DNA of 11,217 nt from Kiritimatiellales bacterium (GTDB lineage Bacteria; Verrucomicrobiota; Kiritimatiellia; Kiritimatiellales; Pontiellaceae). Within the stretch, counting starts at the first letter, position 1, and every line of letters begins with the position of its first letter. The stretch is taken from the NCBI GenBank assembly GCA_013042165.1, contig JABDQT010000050.1, positions 1 through 11,217 on the forward strand, given 5' to 3'. A program made the translations under genes and the position numbers. The notes under the pieces were generated by a model. That model was not told where the DNA came from, made no database searches, and saw only the letters and a list, made by a program, of their open reading frames with translations. Of this stretch, positions 1-7,051 are shown piece by piece.

Positions 1-28
1 CACCATACATCAAAATTTTTTTACTCAT
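1..28 (-). CDS. 5' end of an unidentified gene leaving the window
   Basis: On the minus strand an ATG at 28-26 opens a frame that reads M-S-K-K-I-L-M-Y-G before the left edge. A GAGGT Shine-Dalgarno-like sequence lies at 40-36, seven bases upstream of the ATG, which is good spacing. Nine residues are too few to name a product. A lysine-rich start followed by a hydrophobic stretch is common in cytosolic alpha/beta proteins, but that is not evidence of function. The gene would be transcribed divergently from the PsiE-family gene, sharing the 29-196 intergenic region with it. Confidence 0.5.
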
Positions 29-145
29 GGTAATTACCTCGTTGTTTGTTCGAGCAGCCCCACGCCTGCTTACAGGTTAAAGCCTGAATCTTACCGCAGT
101 CGCCGGCGATCCGCCGCACATTACCGATTCCGTTGCCATGCGCAC

Positions 146-174
146 TTGCCTCGCGCAATGGTTCTGCGCACAAT
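146..174 (+). promoter_or_regulatory. candidate sigma70-type promoter of the PsiE-family gene
   Basis: TTGCCT at 146-151 and CACAAT at 169-174 are separated by 17 bases. Each hexamer matches its consensus at 4 of 6 positions. Transcription would begin near 181, leaving a leader of about 16 bases that contains the AAGGGA ribosome binding site (184-189). This rests on pattern alone; chance matches of this quality are common. Confidence 0.25.
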
Positions 175-196
175 GCGGCATTGAAAGGGAACTGCC

Positions 197-616
197 ATGG
201 ATAAGTTTATGCACAAGTTCGAGCGCATGATTGTATTAACCCTGTTGGGTTTCATGATGATTGCCGTGTTAATCTCCACCATCGAAGTCGGGGTCATCCT
301 TGTCCAACAACTGATCCTGCCGCCCTTCATGCTGCTCGACGTCAAAGAGTTGATGGAGGTCTTTGGGGTCATCCTGATGGTGGTGATCGGGCTGGAACTG
401 CTGGAGACCATCAAAGCCTACCTTAATCACCGGGTAATCCACGTGGAGGTGGTGTTGCTCGCCGCACTTGTGGCCGTTGTGCGAAAAGTGATCATTCTGG
501 ACTATTCCAAGGTCGATGCCAGCATGTTCTTTGCCGTGGCCGCATTGGTTCTGGCGCTTGCCGGCAGCTTTTTTCTGGTAAGGCGCTCCTTTACCGACAA
601 ACGGGATGAGACCTAA
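197..616 (+). CDS. PsiE-family (phosphate-starvation-inducible E-like) membrane protein
   Basis: A 139-residue integral membrane protein with about four hydrophobic segments (residues 11-36, 52-72, 82-101 and 108-128). It resembles the PsiE family in length, topology and conserved middle: an F-G-x-I-L stretch followed by G-L-E-L-L-E-T-I-K (65-73), then I-H-V-E (81-84) and an R-K-V-I-I segment (96-100). E. coli psiE is induced by phosphate starvation, but the family's molecular role is unknown, and nothing here shows phosphate control. The start at 197 has AAGGGA at 184-189, seven bases upstream. The last residues are charged (RRSFTDKRDET) and probably cytoplasmic. The stop codon overlaps that of the convergent gene by 4 bp. 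Confidence 0.8.
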   Translation: MDKFMHKFERMIVLTLLGFMMIAVLISTIEVGVILVQQLILPPFMLLDVKELMEVFGVILMVVIGLELLETIKAYLNHRVIHVEVVLLAALVAVVRKVIILDYSKVDASMFFAVAALVLALAGSFFLVRRSFTDKRDET

Positions 617-1356
617 TCTTCTTGCGGATCCACGGCGGCAACCGGCTCGGGTTTCTGCTTGTGGCGGGCGGCAAGAAGGTCATCCAGTTTGAGGCCGGTC
701 AGTTCGGAGAGTGTGTCGAAAAGCTTATTCATCACGAAGAGCATGACGACGAGGCAGGGTACGAGCACCACGACATGACTCAGACCGGTCATTTTTCCAA
801 GTTCGGCGGTGAACGCCTCGGTGCCGGGCTCGCTCTTCAGCACAATCTTTGCGAGCGTGTAGCTGAGTCCGGCAGAGAGAAACATCGAGGAGGCCAGTCC
901 CCATGTCAGACCGACCAGACGCCGCTCAAAGGTTGCTTCCGAGTTTTTCTCTTTAAGCGCCCGCTTGAGCCGTTCAACATCAAACAGTGCCTCGGTCATC
1001 AACAGTTTCTTGATGAGCGGGAACGGCGTCTTCAGCGAAATGACGATCACCAGCCCGATGATCAGCGGAATCGCCGCCTCTTTGACGGCGATGTATTCGG
1101 GCGGGAGTTTGAGGATGCCGAAGACTCCCGTGAGCGTGACGCTGACAATGCCGATGATGGCCATAAAGTCCGCCTTCCGATCCCTGATGAGGGTACGTAA
1201 GCCATAGCTGATCGGGAAGGCCAGTCCCACCACCAGCGCCCAGACCGGTCCAAGATATTTTTCCTTGCTCAGGAAACTCAAAACGCCAACGGGTATGACC
1301 AGGTTGATGAGTATGCTGAACAAGGGGTTTTCCTGCCTATACTTGCCTTCGGTCAT
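613..1356 (-). CDS. VC0807-family integral membrane protein
   Basis: A 247-residue multi-pass membrane protein. Hydrophobic segments lie at about residues 12-29, 35-57, 64-83, 96-108, 147-171 and 190-210. The order N-L-V-I-P-V, L-G-P-V-W-A-L, a short R-x-R-K loop, I-G-I-V-S-V-x-L-T-G, then K-E-A-A-I-P-L-I-I-G-L (102-111) resembles the VC0807-like family, sometimes loosely annotated as transporters; the function is not known. I chose the ATG at 1356 because GGAGG lies four bases upstream (1365-1361). The frame stays open to an ATG at 1458, but those 34 extra residues are polar, have no comparable binding site and would place a likely promoter inside the gene. The C-terminus is a charged cytoplasmic-looking tail. 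Family assignment is from memory of the pattern. Confidence 0.75.
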   Translation of the reverse strand: MTEGKYRQENPLFSILINLVIPVGVLSFLSKEKYLGPVWALVVGLAFPISYGLRTLIRDRKADFMAIIGIVSVTLTGVFGILKLPPEYIAVKEAAIPLIIGLVIVISLKTPFPLIKKLLMTEALFDVERLKRALKEKNSEATFERRLVGLTWGLASSMFLSAGLSYTLAKIVLKSEPGTEAFTAELGKMTGLSHVVVLVPCLVVMLFVMNKLFDTLSELTGLKLDDLLAARHKQKPEPVAAVDPQED

Positions 1357-1374
1357 GGCTCCTCCAAAAAATCC

Positions 1375-1402
1375 AGTGTACGCCGGATCGGGCTTTAAGC
1401 AA
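1375..1402 (-). promoter_or_regulatory. candidate promoter of the VC0807-family gene
   Basis: On the minus strand TTGCTT (1402-1397) and TACACT (1380-1375) are 16 bases apart. The start site would fall near 1368, giving a very short leader that still includes the GGAGG at 1365-1361. The -35 side shares the string TTGCTTAAA with the region upstream of the trpB2-type gene. Moderate to weak pattern evidence only. Confidence 0.3.
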
Positions 1403-1571
1403 ACGGATTCGCTAATGGAGAGGCTCCGCTTGACTTCACTGTCGTTTAACCGTAACACATCGTACAGAATCCTTTTCAGACTGATGGCGGCTGGTGCGTA
1501 TCCGAGCCGCCTTTTCAGCGATTTTCCTTACGTCGATAGCGCAGAAAAATAATCAGAAGGGAGCGGGTAGA

Positions 1572-2063
1572 ATGATCAAGCTAGTCAGTATGGATGAAGT
1601 GTTTGCCATGGCCGTTCAGATTGAAGACAACGCGGCGCGGTTTTATCGCAAAGCGGCTGACCTCAGCAACGGAAAGTCCAGCACCGATGTTTTTGAAAAG
1701 CTGGCCGCCATGGAGGATGGGCATAAGCAGAAATTCGCAGCCATGCGCGAAGCTGCGCCCAGGCCGTCCGATGGGCCGGAAGAGCTTGAGCAGGAGGGCG
1801 CCATGTACCTCGAAGCCATTGCTTCCGGCTACCGCGTGGAGGGCTCGCCAAAGGTCGCCGAGGAGTTGACCGGCGGCGAAAGCGTTGTGGATATTCTGCG
1901 TCTGGCCACAGAGCTGGAGAAACAGGCGATTCTGTTCTACCTCGGGCTCAAGAAGGTGGTATCCGACGCCCCGACGCAGCAGGTTTTGGATGACATCATC
2001 GACGAGGAAAAGGAGCACTTCGTCTCGCTCATTGTCGAACTCAGAAAAGAAGAAGGCACCTAA
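1572..2063 (+). CDS. ferritin-like/rubrerythrin-type diiron protein without rubredoxin domain
   Basis: A 163-residue, mostly helical soluble protein with the spacing of a ferritin-like diiron four-helix bundle. Likely iron ligands are E18 (in I-E-D-N-A-A-R-F-Y), the E48-x-x-H51 pair, E116 (in T-E-L-E-K) and the E146-x-x-H149 pair; E81 may be a seventh carboxylate, as in rubrerythrins. No C-x-x-C pairs follow, so the rubredoxin FeS4 domain of classical rubrerythrin is absent. Relatives are associated with peroxide reduction or iron handling; which applies here cannot be told. The ATG at 1572 is chosen because AAGGGAG lies about eight bases upstream (1557-1563); a longer frame from 1494 adds 26 residues unlike the family. 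It faces the UbiD-family gene tail to tail, 40 bp away. Confidence 0.8.
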   Translation: MIKLVSMDEVFAMAVQIEDNAARFYRKAADLSNGKSSTDVFEKLAAMEDGHKQKFAAMREAAPRPSDGPEELEQEGAMYLEAIASGYRVEGSPKVAEELTGGESVVDILRLATELEKQAILFYLGLKKVVSDAPTQQVLDDIIDEEKEHFVSLIVELRKEEGT

Positions 2064-2095
2064 GGCCGGCGGCGGATAAAGGTCGGCCGGCGGCG
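2064..2095. repeat. 11-bp GC-rich direct repeat between convergent genes
   Basis: GGCCGGCGGCG occurs at 2064-2074 and again at 2085-2095, starting right after the stop codon of the diiron protein gene. Because GCCGGC is its own reverse complement, the two copies could also pair as a 6-bp stem (2065-2070 with 2086-2091). No T-run follows on either strand, so it is not a convincing intrinsic terminator. Confidence 0.45.
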
Positions 2096-2103
2096 CGCGC
2101 AGG

Positions 2104-3933
2104 CTAGGCCCATTTTTCGAGAATCCCGCCGGCAGCGAACATGCGGCTGACTCTGGTCGTGACGGATGAATCTTCCACCAGCGGCGGGGCGTGGTGCGGC
2201 TTGAGCCGCGCGTCAATGATCAGCGAGCCGTTGCACCCCCAGTGCTTGAACCGGGCCTTTGCTCCCACTCCGTGAATATCGTGCGATGGATTGGAGCGAG
2301 TGAAGGTGACCCATAAGAAATTATCGAAGTCCACCGCACAGAATTCCGGATCATCGCACAGCACCACCAGCGGAAAGTCATCGGGCGAGATTTGCTTCTC
2401 CAGCTTTTTCGCCAATGTTTCCAGCTCGGACGGGGCGACATCATAATCGGAAAAGGCGGGGCCCGACACAGCCAGCACACCCGGCATCACCACGGCATGT
2501 GTTCCGTCGATCTCCAGCTTTGGCGGCTCCTCTTTGAGTGTTCGGAAGGCTTCGCCGCTGGCGGCGAACACCACCTTGGAACCGTGGTTCATGCCGGTGC
2601 CGGAATAGTCGAGCGTATCGATACTGGTCTCGGTCTGGAAGTGCAGGTCGCGCTCCCAGCGGATGCGGGCGAGCAGGTGCGCGAAGAAACTCGGAATATC
2701 ATGAATGTCGAGGTACGGCGCATCGGCTTCGTTGATGATGAACAGGTATTTCGCAAGCGACAGCTGCCCCTTGCCAAGAACCGCGTTGGCAATGGTCAGC
2801 AGCTCCGAGGGCCGAATGGTTTTCACATACGGCGTGTAGCGCTCCTGCCCGATCGCCAGCAGCAACGGATGCACGCCGGCGGCATCGACCGCATGCACCG
2901 CCTTGAGGCCGGGAATCTCGGTGGGGATCACCGCACCGGTCATATCATGGATGACTTCGCCGAAGGTGCTGTCCTCCTGCGGGGGACGGCCGACCACGGT
3001 GAAGGGCCAGATGGCATCCTTGCGATGGAACACCTCTTCCACTTCCAGACACGGGAAAAGATGGTCGAGACTGTAGTATCCGAGGTGATCGCCGAAGGGG
3101 CCTTCGCGCTTCACATCCTTTTTGATGGTGCCGATAATGCAGAAGTCGGCCTCGGCGGAAATGGTCCAGTCCTTGTAGCGGGTGTAACGAAAGCGCCGGC
3201 CGGCCAGCAGTCCGGCAAAGGCCACTTCGGGCATACCTTCCGGCAGCGGCATGACGGCGGAAAAGCTCATGGCCGGCGGTCCGCCGATAAAGATGGCCAC
3301 GCGGAACGGCTGGCCCCGATCCTGATGCAGTTTCTGATGCACGCCGATGCCGCGGTGGATCTGATAGTGCAGGCCGACTTCCCGGTCGGGAACAAACTCG
3401 TTTCCGCTGATCTGAATACGGTACATTCCGAGATTGCTCTTGAGCGGCTTGCCGGGATGGTCCGGATGCTCGCTGTACACCTGCGGCAAGGTAATGAACG
3501 GGCCGCCGTCATCGGGCCAGCTGGTGATTGGAGGCAGATCGCTCAGCGTTGCCCGGCACGCCAAAACCGGCGCCTTTTTCGCGGAACTCTTTTTCGGCAG
3601 CGCATGCAGGGCCGACCATCCGGCGCGCAGGGCGGTCAGGGGTTTCCTGAGCAAGGCCAGCGGGTCGGCTTTTGAGGCCACCAGCAGGGCGGCCTGATCG
3701 TAGGTGTCCTCAAAAATCAGCCGGGCACGTTCAGGCGTTCCAAACAGGTTGGATACGCACGGAAATGCGCAGCCCTTGACGTTCTCAAACAGGAGCGCGG
3801 GGCCTTTTGCCTTATAGATCCGCCGCTGGATCTCCGCCATTTCAAGATAGGGATCAACCTCTTCGGTTATGCGCAACAGGTGCCCATGCTTCTCCAGCGC
3901 TTGTACGGTCTCTCTCGTGCTTTGATATCCCAT
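2104..3933 (-). CDS. UbiD-family prenylated-FMN decarboxylase (long, ~610-residue form)
   Basis: A 609-residue cytosolic enzyme of the UbiD family, which uses prenylated FMN for reversible decarboxylation of aromatic or alpha,beta-unsaturated acids. Family signatures are N-L-G-M-Y-R (167-172), H-Y-Q-I-H-R-G-I-G-V-H (189-199) and E-G-P-F-G-D-H-L-G-Y-Y (277-287). R172, E277 and D282 fit the catalytic Arg-Glu-Glu/Asp set; the aspartate form is that of E. coli UbiD. E. coli UbiD is just under 500 residues. The longer C-terminal part resembles epsilon-proteobacterial proteins tied to menaquinone synthesis, so a quinone role is possible but unproven. No ubiX-type flavin prenyltransferase gene is present. 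The ATG at 3933 has only a weak GGGG upstream. The gene follows the SDR gene in the same direction, 87 bp downstream. Confidence 0.88.
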   Translation of the reverse strand: MGYQSTRETVQALEKHGHLLRITEEVDPYLEMAEIQRRIYKAKGPALLFENVKGCAFPCVSNLFGTPERARLIFEDTYDQAALLVASKADPLALLRKPLTALRAGWSALHALPKKSSAKKAPVLACRATLSDLPPITSWPDDGGPFITLPQVYSEHPDHPGKPLKSNLGMYRIQISGNEFVPDREVGLHYQIHRGIGVHQKLHQDRGQPFRVAIFIGGPPAMSFSAVMPLPEGMPEVAFAGLLAGRRFRYTRYKDWTISAEADFCIIGTIKKDVKREGPFGDHLGYYSLDHLFPCLEVEEVFHRKDAIWPFTVVGRPPQEDSTFGEVIHDMTGAVIPTEIPGLKAVHAVDAAGVHPLLLAIGQERYTPYVKTIRPSELLTIANAVLGKGQLSLAKYLFIINEADAPYLDIHDIPSFFAHLLARIRWERDLHFQTETSIDTLDYSGTGMNHGSKVVFAASGEAFRTLKEEPPKLEIDGTHAVVMPGVLAVSGPAFSDYDVAPSELETLAKKLEKQISPDDFPLVVLCDDPEFCAVDFDNFLWVTFTRSNPSHDIHGVGAKARFKHWGCNGSLIIDARLKPHHAPPLVEDSSVTTRVSRMFAAGGILEKWA

Positions 3934-4020
3934 TCCGGCCCCAGGTTGTTTTGAGCATCATCTTTGAGCACCACGACTCAGGGCAAGTGGATTCCTGAAC
4001 ATTCAGCTGCGCAACCCACG

Positions 4021-4764
4021 CTATTCCCCCATCAGATCCGCTTCGACCACGCTTTCGGCGAAGCTCTGATAGGCAGCGCCGATCTGCTGCGCCATGGATC
4101 CGGGAAACGCATGAAAGGTTCTGTTTTCCAGCGCCTCGATAATACTGTCGGCGACCAGGGATGCCGGCTCGGCCATATCGTCGAGCCCCGCGCTTGCGGC
4201 CATCTGGGTGTCAATGGGGCCCGGGTGCACGCTGACAACATGCGTCCCCTGCTCTTTGAGCACATCGCGCAGCGCCTGGGTCATGGAATAGGCCGCCGCT
4301 TTGGAGGCGCAATAGGTTGCGAAGCCCGCAAAGCTTTTCATGGAAGCGAGCGAGTTGAGCTGCACGAATGCTCCGCCGCCATTCCCGGCAAGCACGGGAG
4401 CAAACGCCTGCGCCATGCGGATGAGTCCAAAGGTGTTGATCTCAAGCTCGAATTTAAACTCGTCGATCGCATGTTTGTCCAGTGGCGCGGCTGTACGCAG
4501 CACGCCGGCATTGTTGACAACAATTTCCACATCAGCCGCCGCCTTTGCAGCCGCCAGAATGGTGTCCGGGTGTTCCAGGTCGAACTGGATCACCTCCACC
4601 TTTCCGCCATGCACTTCAACCAGACCTTCCGCCGATGCGGGATTTCGAACAGCGGCATATACCTTGGCCGCTTCCTTGCGGAGCAGAGCTTCCAGTACTT
4701 CCAAACCGATCCCGCGATTTGCGCCCGTAACCAGCGCTGTCTTCCCTTTGATGTCATATTTCAT
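4021..4764 (-). CDS. short-chain dehydrogenase/reductase (SDR), NAD(P)-dependent
   Basis: A 247-residue classical SDR oxidoreductase, a single Rossmann domain. Visible motifs are the dinucleotide-binding T-G-A-N-R-G-I-G (13-20), N-N-A-G (84-87), structural N110, S138 and the catalytic Y151-x-x-x-K155, then P-G (181-182). R40 after the second strand (A-A-V-R-N) would favour NADP(H), but this is a guess. The substrate cannot be read from the sequence. I chose the ATG at 4764; AGGAGG lies about 10 bases upstream. A second ATG three codons earlier (4773) directly abuts that site, and one at 4821 adds 19 residues unlike the family. It is probably co-transcribed with the UbiD-family gene downstream, which hints at a shared pathway on an aromatic or quinone-like substrate; this is inference from position only. 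Confidence 0.87.
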   Translation of the reverse strand: MKYDIKGKTALVTGANRGIGLEVLEALLRKEAAKVYAAVRNPASAEGLVEVHGGKVEVIQFDLEHPDTILAAAKAAADVEIVVNNAGVLRTAAPLDKHAIDEFKFELEINTFGLIRMAQAFAPVLAGNGGGAFVQLNSLASMKSFAGFATYCASKAAAYSMTQALRDVLKEQGTHVVSVHPGPIDTQMAASAGLDDMAEPASLVADSIIEALENRTFHAFPGSMAQQIGAAYQSFAESVVEADLMGE

Positions 4765-4912
4765 ACCTGCCATCCCTCCTTGAACTGCGTGAATTATAGG
4801 CCTAGAACAACAGTGCGACAATACTCAAAAGGCGGCCCGACAGGGTTAAAGCTTGCACGCAGTGTAAGGCTGCAGCGCGATGATCGAACTGCCAAAAAGA
4901 TCGGAGTACATG

Positions 4913-5359
4913 ATGAAGGCTTCAGAAAAAACGGAATTGGCGCTTATTGCGGCGGTTGTTACAACCGCGGTTCTATTTAATCGATATCTACCCCCGAGAA
5001 TAGAGAGTGGCTATTTAATCCTCGTGCTGGGCCTGCTGTTTCTGTTTCAGACGCTACTGCGGGATCTCTGGTTGCTGTTCAGGCAGCGAAGCAGATCAAG
5101 AGATTCGATGCCCGTGGCCAACTGCATGTGTCTGGAGGCCGGGATCGGCTTCGTTCCGGTTGTTGCATCCGGGATTTTGCTATGGGGCGGTTTTAGCCGG
5201 GTGTTGAATATTTCCGTCTGGGCCTGGACCGGTGCGGTTGCGGGCGTACTGCTGACCGGCTTCTGGCTGAAGGATTATGTGATCGAGCTCCGCCCACTGC
5301 GCATACGCAAGGATCCCGATCACATCAACTTCATCTTCGGGCGAAAACAGCCGAAATAA
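4913..5359 (+). CDS. unidentified four-helix membrane protein
   Basis: I do not recognise this protein. It is about 148 residues with four hydrophobic segments: L-A-L-I-A-A-V-V-T-T near the N-terminus, a long one from G-Y-L-I-L-V-L-G-L to L-L-F, a third containing G-F-V-P-V-V-A-S-G-I-L-L-W, and a fourth from W-A-W-T-G-A-V-A-G to G-F-W-L. A basic loop (R-Q-R-S-R-S-R) follows the second helix and a basic tail (R-P-L-R-I-R-K-D) follows the fourth, so both are probably cytoplasmic. GGAG at 4903-4906 sits six bases before the ATG at 4913 and three before an adjacent ATG at 4910; an in-frame ATG at 4880 is also possible. It is divergent from the SDR gene and convergent with the trpB2-type gene. Confidence 0.68.
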   Translation: MKASEKTELALIAAVVTTAVLFNRYLPPRIESGYLILVLGLLFLFQTLLRDLWLLFRQRSRSRDSMPVANCMCLEAGIGFVPVVASGILLWGGFSRVLNISVWAWTGAVAGVLLTGFWLKDYVIELRPLRIRKDPDHINFIFGRKQPK

Positions 5360-5360
5360 G

Positions 5361-5413
5361 GCAAAGAAAATGAGTAGCCAAGGGGAAAGAGGAGTAGAAC
5401 CCGAAGCTACTCA
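5361..5413 (-). terminator. candidate intrinsic terminator of the trpB2-type transcript
   Basis: A perfect 8-bp inverted repeat, TGAGTAGC (5371-5378) and GCTACTCA (5406-5413), is separated by 27 bases. Read on the minus strand the stem is followed by TTTTCTTT (5370-5363), as expected of a rho-independent terminator about 95 bases past the trpB2 stop. The loop is longer than usual. A third copy of the core, GAGTAG at 5392-5397, can pair with CTACTC at 5407-5412 in a shorter alternative hairpin with a 9-base loop. Confidence 0.5.
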
Positions 5414-5461
5414 AGTGAAACCCAAACCCGAGTTTCTATCTAATTAAACGTCACGTAATCG

Positions 5462-5491
5462 GCTTTTCTTACACATGACCTCAGGAAAAGC
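5462..5491. repeat. short inverted repeat downstream of trpB2-type gene
   Basis: GCTTTTC (5462-5468) and GAAAAGC (5485-5491) form a 7-bp inverted repeat with a 16-base loop, just after the trpB2-type stop codon. It is AT-rich with no following T-run on either strand, so it could be a weak RNA-stabilising hairpin or chance. Confidence 0.3.
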
Positions 5492-5508
5492 TTCTAAAGA
5501 CGCATAAA

Positions 5509-6873
5509 TCAAGGCATCGGAAGGCCATCCATGCATGTCTCGGATCTTTCGAGCAACTCGTCGGGCAAGGGATAATCCTGCAAATTTCCGGCGAAAAACG
5601 CTTCGTATCCCTTGAGATCCATGAGGCCGTGTCCGGACCAATTCAGAAGAATGGTCTTTTCCTTGCCCTCTTCTTTTGCCTGTCTGGCCTCGCGGATCGT
5701 CTGAGCAATGGCGTGCGATGTTTCCGGCGCGGAGATAAACCCTTCGGTGCGGGCAAACTGCACGGCGGCTTCGTAACATTCCGTCTGGCCGATGGCGGCG
5801 GCTTCGATGTGCCCTTCGTTCACGGCATGGCTGACCATCGGGGCCATGCCGTGGTAGCGCAGGCCGCCGGCGTGCAACGGCGGCGGCACAAAGGTGTGGC
5901 CCAGACTGTGCATGGGCATGAGCGGCGTCATCATGGCCACGTCGCCGGAATCATAACGATATTTCGCGCGCGTCAGCGTCGGGCAGGCTTCCGGCTCGGA
6001 AGCAACGATGCGGATATCCGCACCGTGCATGCGTTCATTGATGAACGGGAAGGCAAGGCCGGCAAAGTTGGATCCGCCCCCTGCACAGCCGATCACCACA
6101 TCGGGCGACGCGCCGATCTTCTTCATTTGGTTCTGCGCCTCAAGACCGATGACGGTCTGGTGCAGCATCACGTGATTCAGCACGGAACCGAGGGCATAGC
6201 GGGTATCTTCGCGCTGCACGCACTCCTCGATCGCCTCGGAGATGGCGATGCCGAGGCTGCCGGGCGTATCCGGGTCTTCGGCTAGAATTTTGCGGCCCAC
6301 CTCCGTCTCCATGCTCGGGCTTGGCACGCAGTTACCGCCCCAGGTTTTCATCATGATCTTCCGGAAAGGCTTCTGATCGAAGCTGATACGAACCATGAAC
6401 ACCTTGCACTCGATGCCCCCGACAATTGCGCAGGCAAACGAGAGCGCCGAGCCCCACTGCCCCGCTCCGGTCTCGGTCGTGAGCTTCTTGATCCCGAACT
6501 GCTTGTTGTACCAGGCCTGCGCCACCGCCGTGTTGGGTTTATGGCTGCCGGCGGGCGAAACCCCTTCGTTTTTATAGTAAATCTTTGCCGGCGTTCCGAG
6601 CGCCTGCTCAAGGCGGCGGGCGCGGTAAAGCGGGGTCGGGCGCCAGATTTTCAGGTAGCCCATGATTTCATCGGGAATATCGACCCAGCGGTCGGTACAC
6701 ATCTCCTGCTCGATCAGGTTCATTGGAAAAACCGGAGCAAGCGCTTCAGGTCCGATAGGGTTGCCGTCCATATCGACCGGCGGAAGCATTGGTGTGGAAA
6801 AATCAGCGGCGAGATTGTACCACTGCTTCGGTAATTCGTCCTCGTTCAAGACCACCTTGATCTGTTCACTCAT
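5509..6873 (-). CDS. trpB2: TrpB2-type tryptophan synthase beta chain (PLP-dependent)
   Basis: A 454-residue PLP enzyme of the TrpB-like subfamily (TrpB2), longer than classical TrpB (about 400 residues) through an N-terminal extension containing P-V-F-P-M-N-L-I-E-Q-E (47-57). The PLP Schiff-base lysine is K112 in G-S-H-K-P-N; E134 in T-E-T-G-A-G-Q-W-G is the catalytic glutamate equivalent; G-C-A-G-G-G-S-N (262-269) is the phosphate-binding loop. TrpB2 proteins can condense serine and indole without a TrpA partner and are thought to salvage indole or act on another nucleophile. No trpA or other trp gene is nearby, consistent with a stand-alone role. A weak GGGGTG precedes the ATG by four bases. 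It converges on the unidentified membrane protein gene and diverges from mreB. Exact in vivo substrate unknown. Confidence 0.92.
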   Translation of the reverse strand: MSEQIKVVLNEDELPKQWYNLAADFSTPMLPPVDMDGNPIGPEALAPVFPMNLIEQEMCTDRWVDIPDEIMGYLKIWRPTPLYRARRLEQALGTPAKIYYKNEGVSPAGSHKPNTAVAQAWYNKQFGIKKLTTETGAGQWGSALSFACAIVGGIECKVFMVRISFDQKPFRKIMMKTWGGNCVPSPSMETEVGRKILAEDPDTPGSLGIAISEAIEECVQREDTRYALGSVLNHVMLHQTVIGLEAQNQMKKIGASPDVVIGCAGGGSNFAGLAFPFINERMHGADIRIVASEPEACPTLTRAKYRYDSGDVAMMTPLMPMHSLGHTFVPPPLHAGGLRYHGMAPMVSHAVNEGHIEAAAIGQTECYEAAVQFARTEGFISAPETSHAIAQTIREARQAKEEGKEKTILLNWSGHGLMDLKGYEAFFAGNLQDYPLPDELLERSETCMDGLPMP

Positions 6874-6899
6874 GCAACACCCCGCTAGGTTATCGAATA

Positions 6900-6929
6900 T
6901 CCGTACAAAAACTACGCCAATTTAAGCAA
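6900..6929 (-). promoter_or_regulatory. candidate promoter of the trpB2-type gene
   Basis: On the minus strand TTGCTT (6929-6924) is followed after 18 bases by TACGGA (6905-6900). The -10 match is poor, but the TTGCTTAAA string equals that upstream of the VC0807-family gene. The start would lie near 6893, giving a leader of about 20 bases. Confidence 0.2.
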
Positions 6930-7051
6930 CCACTCCGCCGACGTCAAGATCATGACCCGGGTTTGTCTCATTGCGGAATGTTCAAGGAGCCCTCGGATTC
7001 CATATTCCACATCCGGCTGGAAACGCGTATTTGCGTGCCAACGATTTGCCC

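Noticed and set aside
29..196. imperfect palindrome AGGTTAAAGCCT near 76-87 as an operator
   Set aside because: It is short, imperfect and not repeated near another gene; I cannot separate it from chance.
622..1200. 192-residue plus-strand open frame
   Set aside because: Antisense to the VC0807-family gene; very rich in H, R, E and D with no hydrophobic core.
1357..1458. N-terminal extension of the VC0807-family gene to an ATG at 1458
   Set aside because: The internal ATG at 1356 has a strong GGAGG site and gives the family-typical start before the first membrane helix.
2392..3675. 427-residue plus-strand open frame
   Set aside because: It lies wholly antisense to the UbiD-family gene, whose motifs are unmistakable. 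The frame's protein is low-complexity in style (many H, G, R, Q) with no recognisable fold.
3964..4980. 338-residue plus-strand open frame
   Set aside because: Antisense shadow of the SDR gene, running over the intergenic regions on both sides; no motif and no good ribosome binding site.
5629..6285. 218-residue plus-strand open frame
   Set aside because: Antisense to the TrpB2-type gene; a product of GC-rich codon bias in the real gene.
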